From positions 1 through 45,764 of the forward strand of contig CACLEZ010000003.1 of assembly GCA_902606175.1 (NCBI GenBank): 45,764 bases of DNA, in the 5' to 3' direction. Source of the DNA: an uncultured SAR86 cluster bacterium. Its GTDB lineage: Bacteria; Pseudomonadota; Gammaproteobacteria; Magnimaribacterales; Magnimaribacteraceae. Position numbers and translations under genes: made by a program. Below the pieces are notes generated by a model. The model was not told the DNA's origin. It saw nothing but the letters and a program-made list of their open reading frames with translations, and made no database searches. Numbering within the stretch: position 1 is the first letter of the stretch; each line of letters begins with the position of its first letter. This document shows, one piece after another, positions 8,944 to 17,176 of this stretch.

Positions 8944-9492
8944 ATGAGCGTAAAAGAAATATTAAAAATGGGTAACCCTCTTTTAAGAAAAGAGGCTGAC
9001 GATTTCACTATTGAAGAAATCAAAAGTCCCGAAACTAAATTATTACTTGAAGATATGTGGGATTCTTTAGAAGTCGCTGGTGGAATTGGATTAGCAGCTC
9101 CTCAAATAGGTGTCTTAAAAAAGCTTGCTGTAATAAAGCTATCTGAAGAATCAGATAGATATCCAAATATGGAGGACAGTGAACCTTATATAATCTTCAA
9201 TCCAAAAGTTTCCGTACTAGATCAGACAGAGCAAGGCTTCTGGGAAGGTTGCCTTAGTGTTCCAGGGCTAAGAGGTTTTGTCGAAAGACCAAGAGGCATA
9301 AGAGTGGATTATTTAGATGAAAATGCGGAATCAAGATCTATTGAGGCTGAAGATTTTCTAGCTACAGTTTTTCAACATGAATTGGATCATCTAGTTGGAA
9401 AACTTTATGTAGATAGAATGAAAGACATAAAGACATTAATGTTTGAGGATGAAATGATTTTTGAAGAAATAGAGGAAGAAGTATTAGATTAA
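8944..9492 (+). CDS. def: Peptide deformylase
   Basis: A 182-residue enzyme that removes the N-formyl group from new proteins at the ribosome exit. All three family motifs are intact: GGIGLAAPQ (46-54), EGCLS with metal ligand Cys103, and QHELDH with ligands His145 and His149 and catalytic Glu146. Length is normal. The gene is separated from fmt, with which def is usually paired; here it heads a plus-strand run with the ADP-ribosylglycohydrolase 14 bases downstream. It may therefore be a second paralogue, which cannot be decided from this window. Confidence 0.95.
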   Translation: MSVKEILKMGNPLLRKEADDFTIEEIKSPETKLLLEDMWDSLEVAGGIGLAAPQIGVLKKLAVIKLSEESDRYPNMEDSEPYIIFNPKVSVLDQTEQGFWEGCLSVPGLRGFVERPRGIRVDYLDENAESRSIEAEDFLATVFQHELDHLVGKLYVDRMKDIKTLMFEDEMIFEEIEEEVLD

Positions 9493-9506
9493 TTTGAGGA
9501 TATATT

Positions 9507-10574
9507 ATGACGAACGAAGAACGAATTAGAGCAGCTTGGCAAGGGAGAATATCAGGTTGCTTGTTGGGGAAACCAGTAGAAATGATTTCTATGAGAGAAG
9601 GGCCCAAAGGCCTAAACACCTTTTTACAGGACTCAGGATCACTGCCTCTTAGAAACTATGTTAACTATATGGAGCATGAATTACTGAGGGGTGCTAATAA
9701 GCGATGTTGCTTAGGAATGATGGACAGGGCTGAAGTTGATGACGACATTACCTATCTGGTATTAGCTTTAATGATGATGGAGCAATATGGTTTAGATTTA
9801 ACTACAGATGATGTTGCAAGATCATGGATTAACTTGTTGCCAGTCGGAGCCACATTTACCGCAGAAAGAGATTCGTATTTAAAGCTCATTGAAAAATCAA
9901 ATATGGCATATCAATTTGGTGGCCCGCGTAGCTTTGATTTAGAGGAAATAAATGATGGTGAATATAATGACTGGATAGGGGCTCAGATCAGGATTGATAT
10001 GTATGGATGGCTGCTACCAGGGAAGCCAAAATTAGCTGCAGACTTAGCTAGAAGAGACGCAATGCTATCGCATAGGTCCTGTGCTGTTGAGGCCTCAGCT
10101 TATATCGCTGCATTGTGTGCCTTAGTTCCCGTTTCTTCTTCAAGAGAAGATGCTGTTCAAGCTGCATTAGACCTAATTGAAAAAGATTCTCTTGCTTATG
10201 AGGCTGTTGAAGTAGGAATTAAGTACAAGAATGAACCTGCCTCTAATCTTCACGAATATTATGGAGATATGTCTCCTGTTCATAGCTTAAACAATTTAGC
10301 GGTAGTAGTATGGGCATTTTTGTCATTTCAGGATTCATTTGATGAAGCAATCGGAGAAACCATCTGTTGTGGGTGGGATACAGATTGCACAGGTGCAACA
10401 GTAGGAGGATTGCTTGGCTTAGATATGGGAACAATACCAGAATCTTGGACATCTCCATGGCAAGGTAGAGTACAAACAGCAATTGCCGGAGTTGGAGAAC
10501 TCGATCTAGATAGCTTAGTTAAAAGAACATGTACCCTTGTCGATAAATTTTCCTCTTTAGCTGACCTAGGTTAA
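9507..10574 (+). CDS. ADP-ribosylglycohydrolase (DraG/ARH) family protein
   Basis: A 355-residue, all-alpha metal-dependent glycohydrolase. The binuclear metal site motifs are present: VDDDI (Asp78-80) and GWDTDCTGA (Asp291, Asp293). Family members cleave N- or O-glycosidic bonds of ADP-ribose, or of nucleoside-like substrates. The next gene, 5 bases on, is a ribokinase, and a nucleoside hydrolase converges from the other side. That context argues for sugar or nucleoside salvage, freeing ribose which is then phosphorylated, more than for reversal of protein ADP-ribosylation; no ADP-ribosyltransferase gene is nearby. There is no signal peptide. Confidence 0.88.
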   Translation: MTNEERIRAAWQGRISGCLLGKPVEMISMREGPKGLNTFLQDSGSLPLRNYVNYMEHELLRGANKRCCLGMMDRAEVDDDITYLVLALMMMEQYGLDLTTDDVARSWINLLPVGATFTAERDSYLKLIEKSNMAYQFGGPRSFDLEEINDGEYNDWIGAQIRIDMYGWLLPGKPKLAADLARRDAMLSHRSCAVEASAYIAALCALVPVSSSREDAVQAALDLIEKDSLAYEAVEVGIKYKNEPASNLHEYYGDMSPVHSLNNLAVVVWAFLSFQDSFDEAIGETICCGWDTDCTGATVGGLLGLDMGTIPESWTSPWQGRVQTAIAGVGELDLDSLVKRTCTLVDKFSSLADLG

Positions 10575-10579
10575 ATTTC

Positions 10580-11491
10580 ATGAAAAATCCGATTGCAGTC
10601 TTTGGCAGCATCAATATGGATTTAGTGGTTTATAGCTCTACCAAACCCAAAGACGGTGAAACAATTTTGGGAAAAACCTTCGAAACTTTTCTTGGAGGCA
10701 AGGGTGCCAACCAAGCAGTAGCCTGTTCAAGACTTGGTTCAAATGTGTCGTTCGTTGGGAAAGTCGGTAATGATCTCTATGGTGAATTGCTTAGAGAAAA
10801 ACTTAACTCAGAAAATATTGATACAGAATTATTGGGACTGCATGATGGAGAATCCGGAGTGGCTTTAATTAATGTCGTCGAAAGTACCTCTCAAAATCAA
10901 ATAATAGTTGTCCCGGGAGCAAATTCTCATACAAGATCCGAACAGATGAGTGATCAGGTGCTTTCATCTACGGATATCCTTATTTCTCAAATGGAAGTTG
11001 AATCCAAAGAAATTGAGAAACTATTCTTAAGGGCTAAAGAAAGAAATTGCTATCGTATATTAAATGTTGCGCCAGCTTTGACATTGAGTAACTCCCTTTT
11101 TTCTGAGACTGATTTATTTGTAGTTAATGAAATTGAGTTAGAGTCTTTAACAAAAAAATCTATTCAAATGGATTGCTTGGAATCTATCAAAGAAAGTATT
11201 GAATCCATGAGTTTAAATAATCAACAATCTATAGTCGTAACTCTTGGATCAAATGGAGTCTATATCTATCAAAATAATCAATATGAGTTTATCGAGAGTC
11301 ATAAAGTTGATGCCATTGATACAACTGGATCGGGAGATTGTTTTATCGGAGCATTAGCAAGCTGCCTGTCTGAGAAGCATGATTTATTAGAGGCTGCTGT
11401 CTTTGCTAATAAAGCTGCTGCTATTTCTGTGACAAAGAAAGGTGCATCGTCTTCTATGCCAACTACCCAAGAAGTCTTAAAGTTTGGATAA
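10580..11491 (+). CDS. rbsK: Ribokinase (PfkB family)
   Basis: A 303-residue sugar kinase converting D-ribose and ATP to ribose 5-phosphate. Family signatures are FGSINMDLV (8-16), the substrate loop GGKGANQA (39-46), VNEIE (182-186), and the anion hole with catalytic base DTTGSGD (Asp253). ASSSMPT near the end is also typical of RbsK. Length matches E. coli RbsK closely. It is coupled to the ADP-ribosylglycohydrolase and its stop lies one base from that of the convergent nucleoside hydrolase. No ribose transporter is present, so the ribose probably comes from nucleosides or ADP-ribose. Confidence 0.9.
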   Translation: MKNPIAVFGSINMDLVVYSSTKPKDGETILGKTFETFLGGKGANQAVACSRLGSNVSFVGKVGNDLYGELLREKLNSENIDTELLGLHDGESGVALINVVESTSQNQIIVVPGANSHTRSEQMSDQVLSSTDILISQMEVESKEIEKLFLRAKERNCYRILNVAPALTLSNSLFSETDLFVVNEIELESLTKKSIQMDCLESIKESIESMSLNNQQSIVVTLGSNGVYIYQNNQYEFIESHKVDAIDTTGSGDCFIGALASCLSEKHDLLEAAVFANKAAAISVTKKGASSSMPTTQEVLKFG

Positions 11492-11492
11492 A

Positions 11493-12473
11493 TTATAGTT
11501 CTACCAAAAAACCTATTACCCTCTCCTTAAATAAGGAATTAAAAGCTTCAACATCTAAATCTAAAGCAACTTCAGAGTTGGGCTTAGGTTTGAAGATCTG
11601 TCCCATGATAGATTCATTGAATTCGCTAACTGTTTGTCCATCAGTAAATTCACCTTTAGTTTCTACAGATACATAGGCTTCTTTGAAATCTGCTATTTCA
11701 GGCATAAACGAGAGGGCAACTGCTAATGAGTCATATAAATGAAGTCCTTGATCAATTATTTCTTTATTTGGATTTATTTTTAACCATGGATCTACTGATT
11801 TCTGCACAAATTGACAAAAAGGATGTTCATTTTCTCCAATTAAATTCAACTGCTCTCTGCCAAATCTAGTTTTATGACATACGTCTAGTGGAACCATTCT
11901 TATTGGAATGCCAGAGCCAAAGACTCGAGCGGCTGATTCAGGATCAGCCCATACATTAAACTCTGCAGCTGGCGTAACATTTCCTTGTACAGTAGATGCT
12001 CCGGCCATCATGGTTACTTTATTTATGTGATTTGGCAATTCAGGATCTAAGTCTAAAGCTTGAGCGATGTTAGTTAGAGGGCCTATAGTCACAAGCTCAA
12101 TATCACCAGAATTTTCTTTTGCTGTTTCGGCAATAAAAGCTGGGGCACCTTTCTTATCGTTCTCAATTGATAGTATTGGAGTCAATTGTTCCATTTCCCC
12201 CCTTTGGCCAAGCCATTTTCTTTTTTCATTTCTATCCTTACTATATGTTCCAGGTTTTCCAGTGTGAACAGGTATATCTTTCCCAAGCTGCTCAACTAAA
12301 TAGGTAGCATTACTAAAACCTCTCTCTACAGGAACATTTCCTTGCACGGTTGTAATTCCCAGTATTTCAAGTTCTGGCGAATTCATCGCAAGCATAATTG
12401 CAAAACAATCTTCTGGATCACCACCCTTTGTTCCCATTGCTGGATCAGTATCAATTATTATTTTCTTTTTCAT
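11493..12473 (-). CDS. Nucleoside hydrolase (IunH-type), atypical active site
   Basis: A 326-residue member of the inosine/uridine-preferring nucleoside hydrolase family, which splits ribonucleosides into base and ribose using calcium. GPLTNIA (131-137) and EFNVWADPESA (171-181) are canonical. The N-terminal calcium motif, normally DxDPGxDD, is stretched: D8-T-D10-P followed by an insert and then D19 and D22. The C-terminal catalytic pair, usually His-Asp, is Tyr247-Asp248 here, so the calcium-ligand Asp is kept but the leaving-group His is replaced. Activity is likely but the substrate may be unusual. It converges on rbsK and diverges from the carboxylesterase, with 42-48 bases between. Confidence 0.88.
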   Translation of the reverse strand: MKKKIIIDTDPAMGTKGGDPEDCFAIMLAMNSPELEILGITTVQGNVPVERGFSNATYLVEQLGKDIPVHTGKPGTYSKDRNEKRKWLGQRGEMEQLTPILSIENDKKGAPAFIAETAKENSGDIELVTIGPLTNIAQALDLDPELPNHINKVTMMAGASTVQGNVTPAAEFNVWADPESAARVFGSGIPIRMVPLDVCHKTRFGREQLNLIGENEHPFCQFVQKSVDPWLKINPNKEIIDQGLHLYDSLAVALSFMPEIADFKEAYVSVETKGEFTDGQTVSEFNESIMGQIFKPKPNSEVALDLDVEAFNSLFKERVIGFLVEL

Positions 12474-12521
12474 ATTTCGTGATATGTTAACTCTTTAAAT
12501 AAGTAATAGGGAGAAATGCTT

Positions 12522-14069
12522 ATGAGACCAGTTGTCGAAACTAAAAGCGGACCAGTAGAAGGTTTAATTGAAGAATTTAATGGAATTAAGGGCTACAGTT
12601 TCAGAGGTATTCCTTATGCAGCTGATACATCAGGCAATAACAGATGGCGTGCTCCTCAAGATATTGAACCATGGATAGAAAATTTTGATGCCAGTTCATT
12701 TGGACCACAATGTCCTCAATTTAGAAGAGGAGAGGGGGGATTTAGAGATTCAATTGCGAATGCTTACGAAATTGAATTACCTGAAGAGGAACCGCCGCAA
12801 GAATCAGAAGATTGTTTAAGACTGAATATCTATTCAGGAGATTTAGATCCTAAAGAAAAGTTACCCGTTATGTTTTGGATTCATGGCGGAGCTTTAAGAT
12901 TCGGATCTGGAGATAATTATTTACCAGATGGAATACTTTCGAAAGGAAAAATACTTGTAACTATAAATTATAGATTAGGAGAATTAGGTTTCTTTGCTCA
13001 TCCATCAATAAATAATAGCGAAGAAGAATTTAAAACTAATTTCGGCTTACTGGATCAAATTAAGGCTTTGCATTGGGTGAGAGAAAATATAGAAAAATTT
13101 GGCGGTGATCCATCTAATATCACTATATTTGGAGAATCTGCTGGAGGATTTTCGGTTGCAGCACTTTTAGTTTCTCCTCTATCCAAAGGTTTGTTTCACA
13201 AAGCCATTGTTCAAAGTGGAGGTTTTTCAAGAATGGCCCTACATTCATCTGATAAATCAAGTAATGGTTTTTCTGCTGCTGATCTTGGGTCAAGATTTGG
13301 AGAATTTTGTGATATACCAAGTAGTGATGATCAGTTAAAGCTGATGAGAGAATTAACTATAGACAAGATAATTGAGGTGGGAAAAATTGGATTTTCTTCT
13401 TCATTTTTCGTTGATGATAAAACCATTCTCTCACCTGTGATGAAGAGTTTTGAAGAAGGTTTAAACCATAAAGTCCCAACAATAATTGGGACCAACGCCG
13501 ATGAAGGAACCGCACTTTATTGGGGAAGCCCTTTAGCTGATGTCGCACCTCCTGTTAATTCAATTGAAAAATATAAGCTTGTTATTTTGGATAAATTTGA
13601 AGAAAAAGCTGAAAAAATTCTATCTATCTATCCAGCCTCTGATAAAGAAGAGATGATCAAATCAAGCAAGAGGTTATTGGGAGACTCTTTGTTTGGAGCA
13701 CCATCTTTCTTCGCCTCTAAATCTATGGCTGAACGATCTGAAGATATTTATTTTTATCATTTTAATCAGAAACCCTCAGGTAAAGCTGGAGAAATATTAG
13801 GATCTTTCCATGCCTACGAAATAAGCTATGTCTTCGGAGTTGGAGGTTTGGGCATTATAGAAAATCAAGAACTTTCAGATATTATGCTTTCTTATTGGAC
13901 AAATTTTGCTGAATCAGGAAATCCAAATTCAGAAGAGCTGCCAGAATGGGAAAAATTATTACCTGGAGAAAGTAAGTGGCAGGTACTGGGATCTGAAGTA
14001 GGAAAAAAAGATATAGATAGGATGGAGATCTATGATTTACTTCAAGATTTTGAATACAAGGGTATTTAA
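12522..14069 (+). CDS. Type-B carboxylesterase
   Basis: A 515-residue alpha/beta hydrolase of the cholinesterase/carboxylesterase family. The catalytic Ser206 lies in FGESAGG, Glu328 in TNADEGT and His430 in SFHAYE, and the oxyanion motif is WIHGGAL. The early SEDCLRLNIY segment is also characteristic. No signal peptide is seen, so it is likely cytoplasmic. I start it at 12522 rather than 12516 because the AGGGAG at 12508-12513 is only two bases from the first ATG but eight from the second. The stop overlaps the converging SDR stop by four bases. It cleaves short- to medium-chain esters; the exact substrate is unknown. Confidence 0.92.
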   Translation: MRPVVETKSGPVEGLIEEFNGIKGYSFRGIPYAADTSGNNRWRAPQDIEPWIENFDASSFGPQCPQFRRGEGGFRDSIANAYEIELPEEEPPQESEDCLRLNIYSGDLDPKEKLPVMFWIHGGALRFGSGDNYLPDGILSKGKILVTINYRLGELGFFAHPSINNSEEEFKTNFGLLDQIKALHWVRENIEKFGGDPSNITIFGESAGGFSVAALLVSPLSKGLFHKAIVQSGGFSRMALHSSDKSSNGFSAADLGSRFGEFCDIPSSDDQLKLMRELTIDKIIEVGKIGFSSSFFVDDKTILSPVMKSFEEGLNHKVPTIIGTNADEGTALYWGSPLADVAPPVNSIEKYKLVILDKFEEKAEKILSIYPASDKEEMIKSSKRLLGDSLFGAPSFFASKSMAERSEDIYFYHFNQKPSGKAGEILGSFHAYEISYVFGVGGLGIIENQELSDIMLSYWTNFAESGNPNSEELPEWEKLLPGESKWQVLGSEVGKKDIDRMEIYDLLQDFEYKGI

Positions 14070-14845
14070 GCCCGTCTTATAGAAAGACCGCCATCTACAG
14101 GCAAATAAACGCCATTAATATAGGAAGAAGAGGGGAGGCATAGATTTAGAGTAGCATGAGCAACCTCTTCAGGTTCACCATATCTTTTTAGACCAACCCT
14201 TCTTCTTGCGTAAGTTTCTTTGTCTTTAGTGTCTATAGCTGAGGTCATGTTCGTATTGATAGGACCAGGACAAATACAATTTACTGTTACACCTTTTGGA
14301 CCTAATTCAAGCGCCAGAGAGCGAGTTAAACCTATTACCCCATGTTTGGCAGCCGTGTATGGACTATGAAATGGTGATGCACCAAAACCTTCAGTAGAGG
14401 ATATATTTACTATTCTTCCATTATCAGATTCAAGAAGATAAGGAAGTGATGCTCTAATCAATCTAACTTGACCTGTAAGAACTACATTTAAAGTATCATC
14501 CCAATAATTTTCAAAATTTTCGTCATCTACAGCAGTGACAGAAGATATCCCTGCATTATTGATAATGAAATCAATAGCTTTATACGTCTCGATGGTTGCA
14601 TCTATACATTTATTTATTGAAGCACTATCGGTTACATCTAAAAGAAAGGGCATACACTCCCCGCCACTTGTTATTATTTCCGATGAAACTCTATTGACTT
14701 CCTCTTGATTTACATCAGTAGCGATAACCTTAACTCCCTCTGCCGCAAAAACTTTAGCTGTTGCTTCGCCCATACCGCTTCCTGCACCTGAAATGATTGC
14801 AACTCTTCCTTTAACCGATCTAGAAAGTTTTTTGAAGATTTTCAT
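14066..14845 (-). CDS. Short-chain dehydrogenase/reductase (classical SDR)
   Basis: A 259-residue NAD(P)-dependent oxidoreductase. The cofactor loop is GAGSGMG (20-26), the NNAG motif is at 96-99, and the catalytic Ser150, Tyr163 and Lys167 (YTAAK) are in place. Asp44 after the second strand (IATDVN) favours NAD over NADP. PGPINTNM and the C-terminal VDGG are typical of the FabG-like classical group. There is no close partner on its strand, and it converges on the carboxylesterase. It probably oxidises or reduces a hydroxyl/keto pair of unknown substrate. Confidence 0.92.
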   Translation of the reverse strand: MKIFKKLSRSVKGRVAIISGAGSGMGEATAKVFAAEGVKVIATDVNQEEVNRVSSEIITSGGECMPFLLDVTDSASINKCIDATIETYKAIDFIINNAGISSVTAVDDENFENYWDDTLNVVLTGQVRLIRASLPYLLESDNGRIVNISSTEGFGASPFHSPYTAAKHGVIGLTRSLALELGPKGVTVNCICPGPINTNMTSAIDTKDKETYARRRVGLKRYGEPEEVAHATLNLCLPSSSYINGVYLPVDGGLSIRRA

Positions 14846-14915
14846 ATTTAAAATATTTGAGTTATTCGACTACTTATAAGATTATACGTTCCCAGATAAA
14901 TTAAAAGGAAAAACT

Positions 14916-15608
14916 ATGACGGATCAAACAGCAACTTTAACGCAGGATGGAGATGTTTCAATTATTACCTTAGATGATGGAAAGGCCAATGTTTTTTCAA
15001 CTAATATGAGTAATACAATCAATTCTCTTTTAGATTCAGTTCCTGATGACAAAGGTTCTTTATTAATTACTGGTCGAGAAGGTTTATTTTCCGCTGGTTT
15101 TGATTTAAAAACTATTTCAGGAGGAGATCCCAAGGCTGCACTCGAAATGACACAAGCGGGTTTTAAGCTTTTATGCAGAATTTACAACTTTCCAAGGCCT
15201 GTTATAGCGGCGTCTAGCGGCCATGCAATCGCCTTAGGTGCTTTCCTTTTGTGCTGTGCTGATTACAGAGTTGGAGCATCGGGTCAATTCATCGTGCAAG
15301 CGAATGAGACTCGAAATGGCATGTCTATTCCGACTCCAATTTTAGAAATTTCTAAGTCTAGGATTCTTAAGAATCATTGGTATAGAGCAATCTTAAACGC
15401 AGAAGCTTACCCCATATCTGATTCTGTGAATGCTGGGTATTTAGATGAAGTTGTCGAGCCTGAAGAACTCATGACAAAAGCTCTTGAAGTAGCTAAAGAC
15501 TTAGCAACTTTGAGTCATCCTCACTACAAACTCACAAAAGATCTAGATCAAAAAGATGTAGTTAAAAGAATAAATGACTCTATCGCAGAGATGGCTAATC
15601 CTTTCTAA
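14916..15608 (+). CDS. Enoyl-CoA hydratase/isomerase family protein (short crotonase)
   Basis: A 230-residue crotonase, shorter than the usual 260. Oxyanion segments are LFSAGFDL and SSGHAIALGAF. Where hydratases carry the first catalytic Glu it has ANETRNGMS, a pattern seen in the uncharacterised 'crotonase/enoyl-CoA hydratase family' of gammaproteobacteria; the second Glu and the GAGG loop are absent. Hydratase activity is therefore uncertain. AAGGA precedes the ATG. It stands alone, followed by the tRNA gene. Confidence 0.85.
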   Translation: MTDQTATLTQDGDVSIITLDDGKANVFSTNMSNTINSLLDSVPDDKGSLLITGREGLFSAGFDLKTISGGDPKAALEMTQAGFKLLCRIYNFPRPVIAASSGHAIALGAFLLCCADYRVGASGQFIVQANETRNGMSIPTPILEISKSRILKNHWYRAILNAEAYPISDSVNAGYLDEVVEPEELMTKALEVAKDLATLSHPHYKLTKDLDQKDVVKRINDSIAEMANPF

Positions 15609-15624
15609 ATTTAAAAAAAGACTT

Positions 15625-15642
15625 ACTTAGTTCTAAGTTTTT
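15625..15642 (+). terminator. Weak possible terminator
   Basis: An inverted repeat ACTTAG-TT-CTAAGT is followed by a run of T just after the crotonase gene. The stem is only 5-6 AT-rich pairs, so termination would be weak. Confidence 0.25.
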
Positions 15643-15664
15643 GGTAACCTACGCATCCCTAAGT

Positions 15665-15740
15665 GGGGCCATAGCTCAGCTGGGAGAGCGCATCCCTTGC
15701 ACGGATGAGGTCGTCGGTTCGATCCCGACTGGCTCCACCA
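15665..15740 (+). tRNA. tRNA-Ala (anticodon UGC)
   Basis: A 76-base cloverleaf with CCA encoded. The acceptor stem GGGGCCA pairs with TGGCTCC and contains G3:U70, the alanine identity pair. The D-arm is GCTC...GAGC, the anticodon stem CATCC/GGATG with loop CTTGCAC giving anticodon TGC, and the T-arm GTCGG-TTCGATC-CCGAC. It is isolated, not in an rRNA operon. Confidence 0.97.
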
Positions 15741-15781
15741 TTACAATATTTCTTAGTTTCTTATTCATGTATAGTGAATAA

Positions 15782-16591
15782 ATGAGAAAAATTTATCTTG
15801 TACTTTGCTTTGTTTATTCTTCATCAATAATTAGTTCGACTTCCTTGGATGAAAAAATTGACTTTATTTTAGACTCAGAATTAGGTGAGGAAGTTACTAA
15901 TACAATTATAGAATCTTCTATGGAAAGCTTATCTTATTCAGGTATGACTGCTGAAGAACTAGATGAGGTAAATAAAATAACAGAGCCTTATCTTGAAACT
16001 TATATAAAAGATATAAAAAGAAATGTAAGAATTTTATATAAAGAAACTTTTACAGAGGATGAGATAAACGCTTATTACAACTTTTTGAATAGTAAGTCCG
16101 GTAGATCGTTTAAGAGCAAGATGCCACAGTTCTCAATTGATATGATGGGAATGGTTTTCAGCACCCTCACTGACCTACTTTCCCAAATGGAACTAGATCC
16201 TGAAGTAAATACCATGATAGAACAGGACCTTTATGTAAATCCTTTGATGGCAGATAACATGGCAGATATTGAAAATAATAATTCATGCCTTTACTGTGAT
16301 TTAAGTTTTCAGTCTCTTCGTGATAGAAATCTTGACGGAGTAAATTTAAGTGGATCGAGATTACAAAGTGCTGATTTTACAAATAGTTCATTAATTGGAG
16401 CGAATTTTAGCGATACTAATCTAGTTGACACTAACTTTACCGGAGCCAATTTGGAAAATTCAAATTTTACTAATGCCGTTATAGAGTCTGCTGATTTTAG
16501 ACTTACTACTGTTAAGATAATCGATTTAGAAGACGCAAGCTATATCTGTAATGTTAAGCTTTCAGGCGGTATAGAAAATATTGATTGTTAA
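15782..16591 (+). CDS. Exported DUF2059-like/pentapeptide-repeat protein
   Basis: A 269-residue protein with a short hydrophobic N-terminal signal (about 1-19). Residues 20-145 are helical and include ETFTEDEINAYYNFLNS and a following G-R-x-F-K-x-K-x-P, which resembles the DUF2059 domain of periplasmic proteins. After a C-L-Y-C pair (about 174-177) come pentapeptide repeats of the A(D/N)LxN type through about residue 245 (for example ANFSDTNL and ANLENSNF), which should form a right-handed quadrilateral helix. The fusion suggests a periplasmic scaffold, but its partner is not known. It is followed closely by the shikimate-kinase-like gene. Confidence 0.75.
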   Translation: MRKIYLVLCFVYSSSIISSTSLDEKIDFILDSELGEEVTNTIIESSMESLSYSGMTAEELDEVNKITEPYLETYIKDIKRNVRILYKETFTEDEINAYYNFLNSKSGRSFKSKMPQFSIDMMGMVFSTLTDLLSQMELDPEVNTMIEQDLYVNPLMADNMADIENNNSCLYCDLSFQSLRDRNLDGVNLSGSRLQSADFTNSSLIGANFSDTNLVDTNFTGANLENSNFTNAVIESADFRLTTVKIIDLEDASYICNVKLSGGIENIDC

Positions 16592-16603
16592 TCATTCTCA
16601 ACA

Positions 16604-17098
16604 ATGAAAAATTCTATATCTCTTATAGGTATGGCTGGTGCAGGGAAGACATCTATAGGAAAGGCTTTATCCCTTGAGCTTGGTTATGAATTTCTAGACA
16701 CAGACAAAATAATTGAAATCTCATATGGAAAATCCAAGGATATTATTGATTATGAAGGTAAAGATAGATTTAGGGCTATAGAGGAAGAAGTTCTACTTTC
16801 AATAAACTTTGATCATACTTTACTAGCTACTGGAGGTAGTGCAGTTTTTTCTCCCTTGGCTATGCAGCATATAAGAGATAATTCTGATGTCATATATTTA
16901 GAAGTAAGCTTTGAAAATATTTCTGAGAGAGTGTTGGATTTTGTAGAAAGAGGGTTTATAAAAGAATCATCTCAATCAATTGAAGAAGCTTATATGGAAA
17001 GATTAGTCTTATACAAAAAATATGCAGATTATTCCGTGACTAATAACGGTTCAATGGAAGACTGTATTCAAAAGATTTTGTCTTTATTAGAATCGTAG
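16604..17098 (+). CDS. Shikimate kinase family protein
   Basis: A 164-residue P-loop kinase. Walker A is GMAGAGKTS (9-17), DTD (32-34) matches the shikimate-binding Asp pair, FRAIEEE contains the conserved Arg, and TGGSAV corresponds to the GGG substrate loop with the third Gly replaced by Ser. ERLVLYKKYAD near the end carries the last substrate Arg. It most resembles the short shikimate kinases of firmicute type. Gammaproteobacterial aroK normally sits beside aroB, which is not here, so this may be a second copy or act on another polyol. It would phosphorylate shikimate in aromatic amino acid synthesis if canonical. Confidence 0.75.
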   Translation: MKNSISLIGMAGAGKTSIGKALSLELGYEFLDTDKIIEISYGKSKDIIDYEGKDRFRAIEEEVLLSINFDHTLLATGGSAVFSPLAMQHIRDNSDVIYLEVSFENISERVLDFVERGFIKESSQSIEEAYMERLVLYKKYADYSVTNNGSMEDCIQKILSLLES

Positions 17099-17176
17099 AA
17101 AATTTGAAACTTTCTAAAGCATTTCTCAATATTTTTATTGGTATACTTAATTTTTAAATTTTTTGGAGCAAATAAC

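Noticed and set aside
9507-10574. A protein ADP-ribosylation toxin-antitoxin module
   Set aside because: No ADP-ribosyltransferase-like gene is adjacent; the neighbours are deformylase, ribokinase and nucleoside hydrolase.
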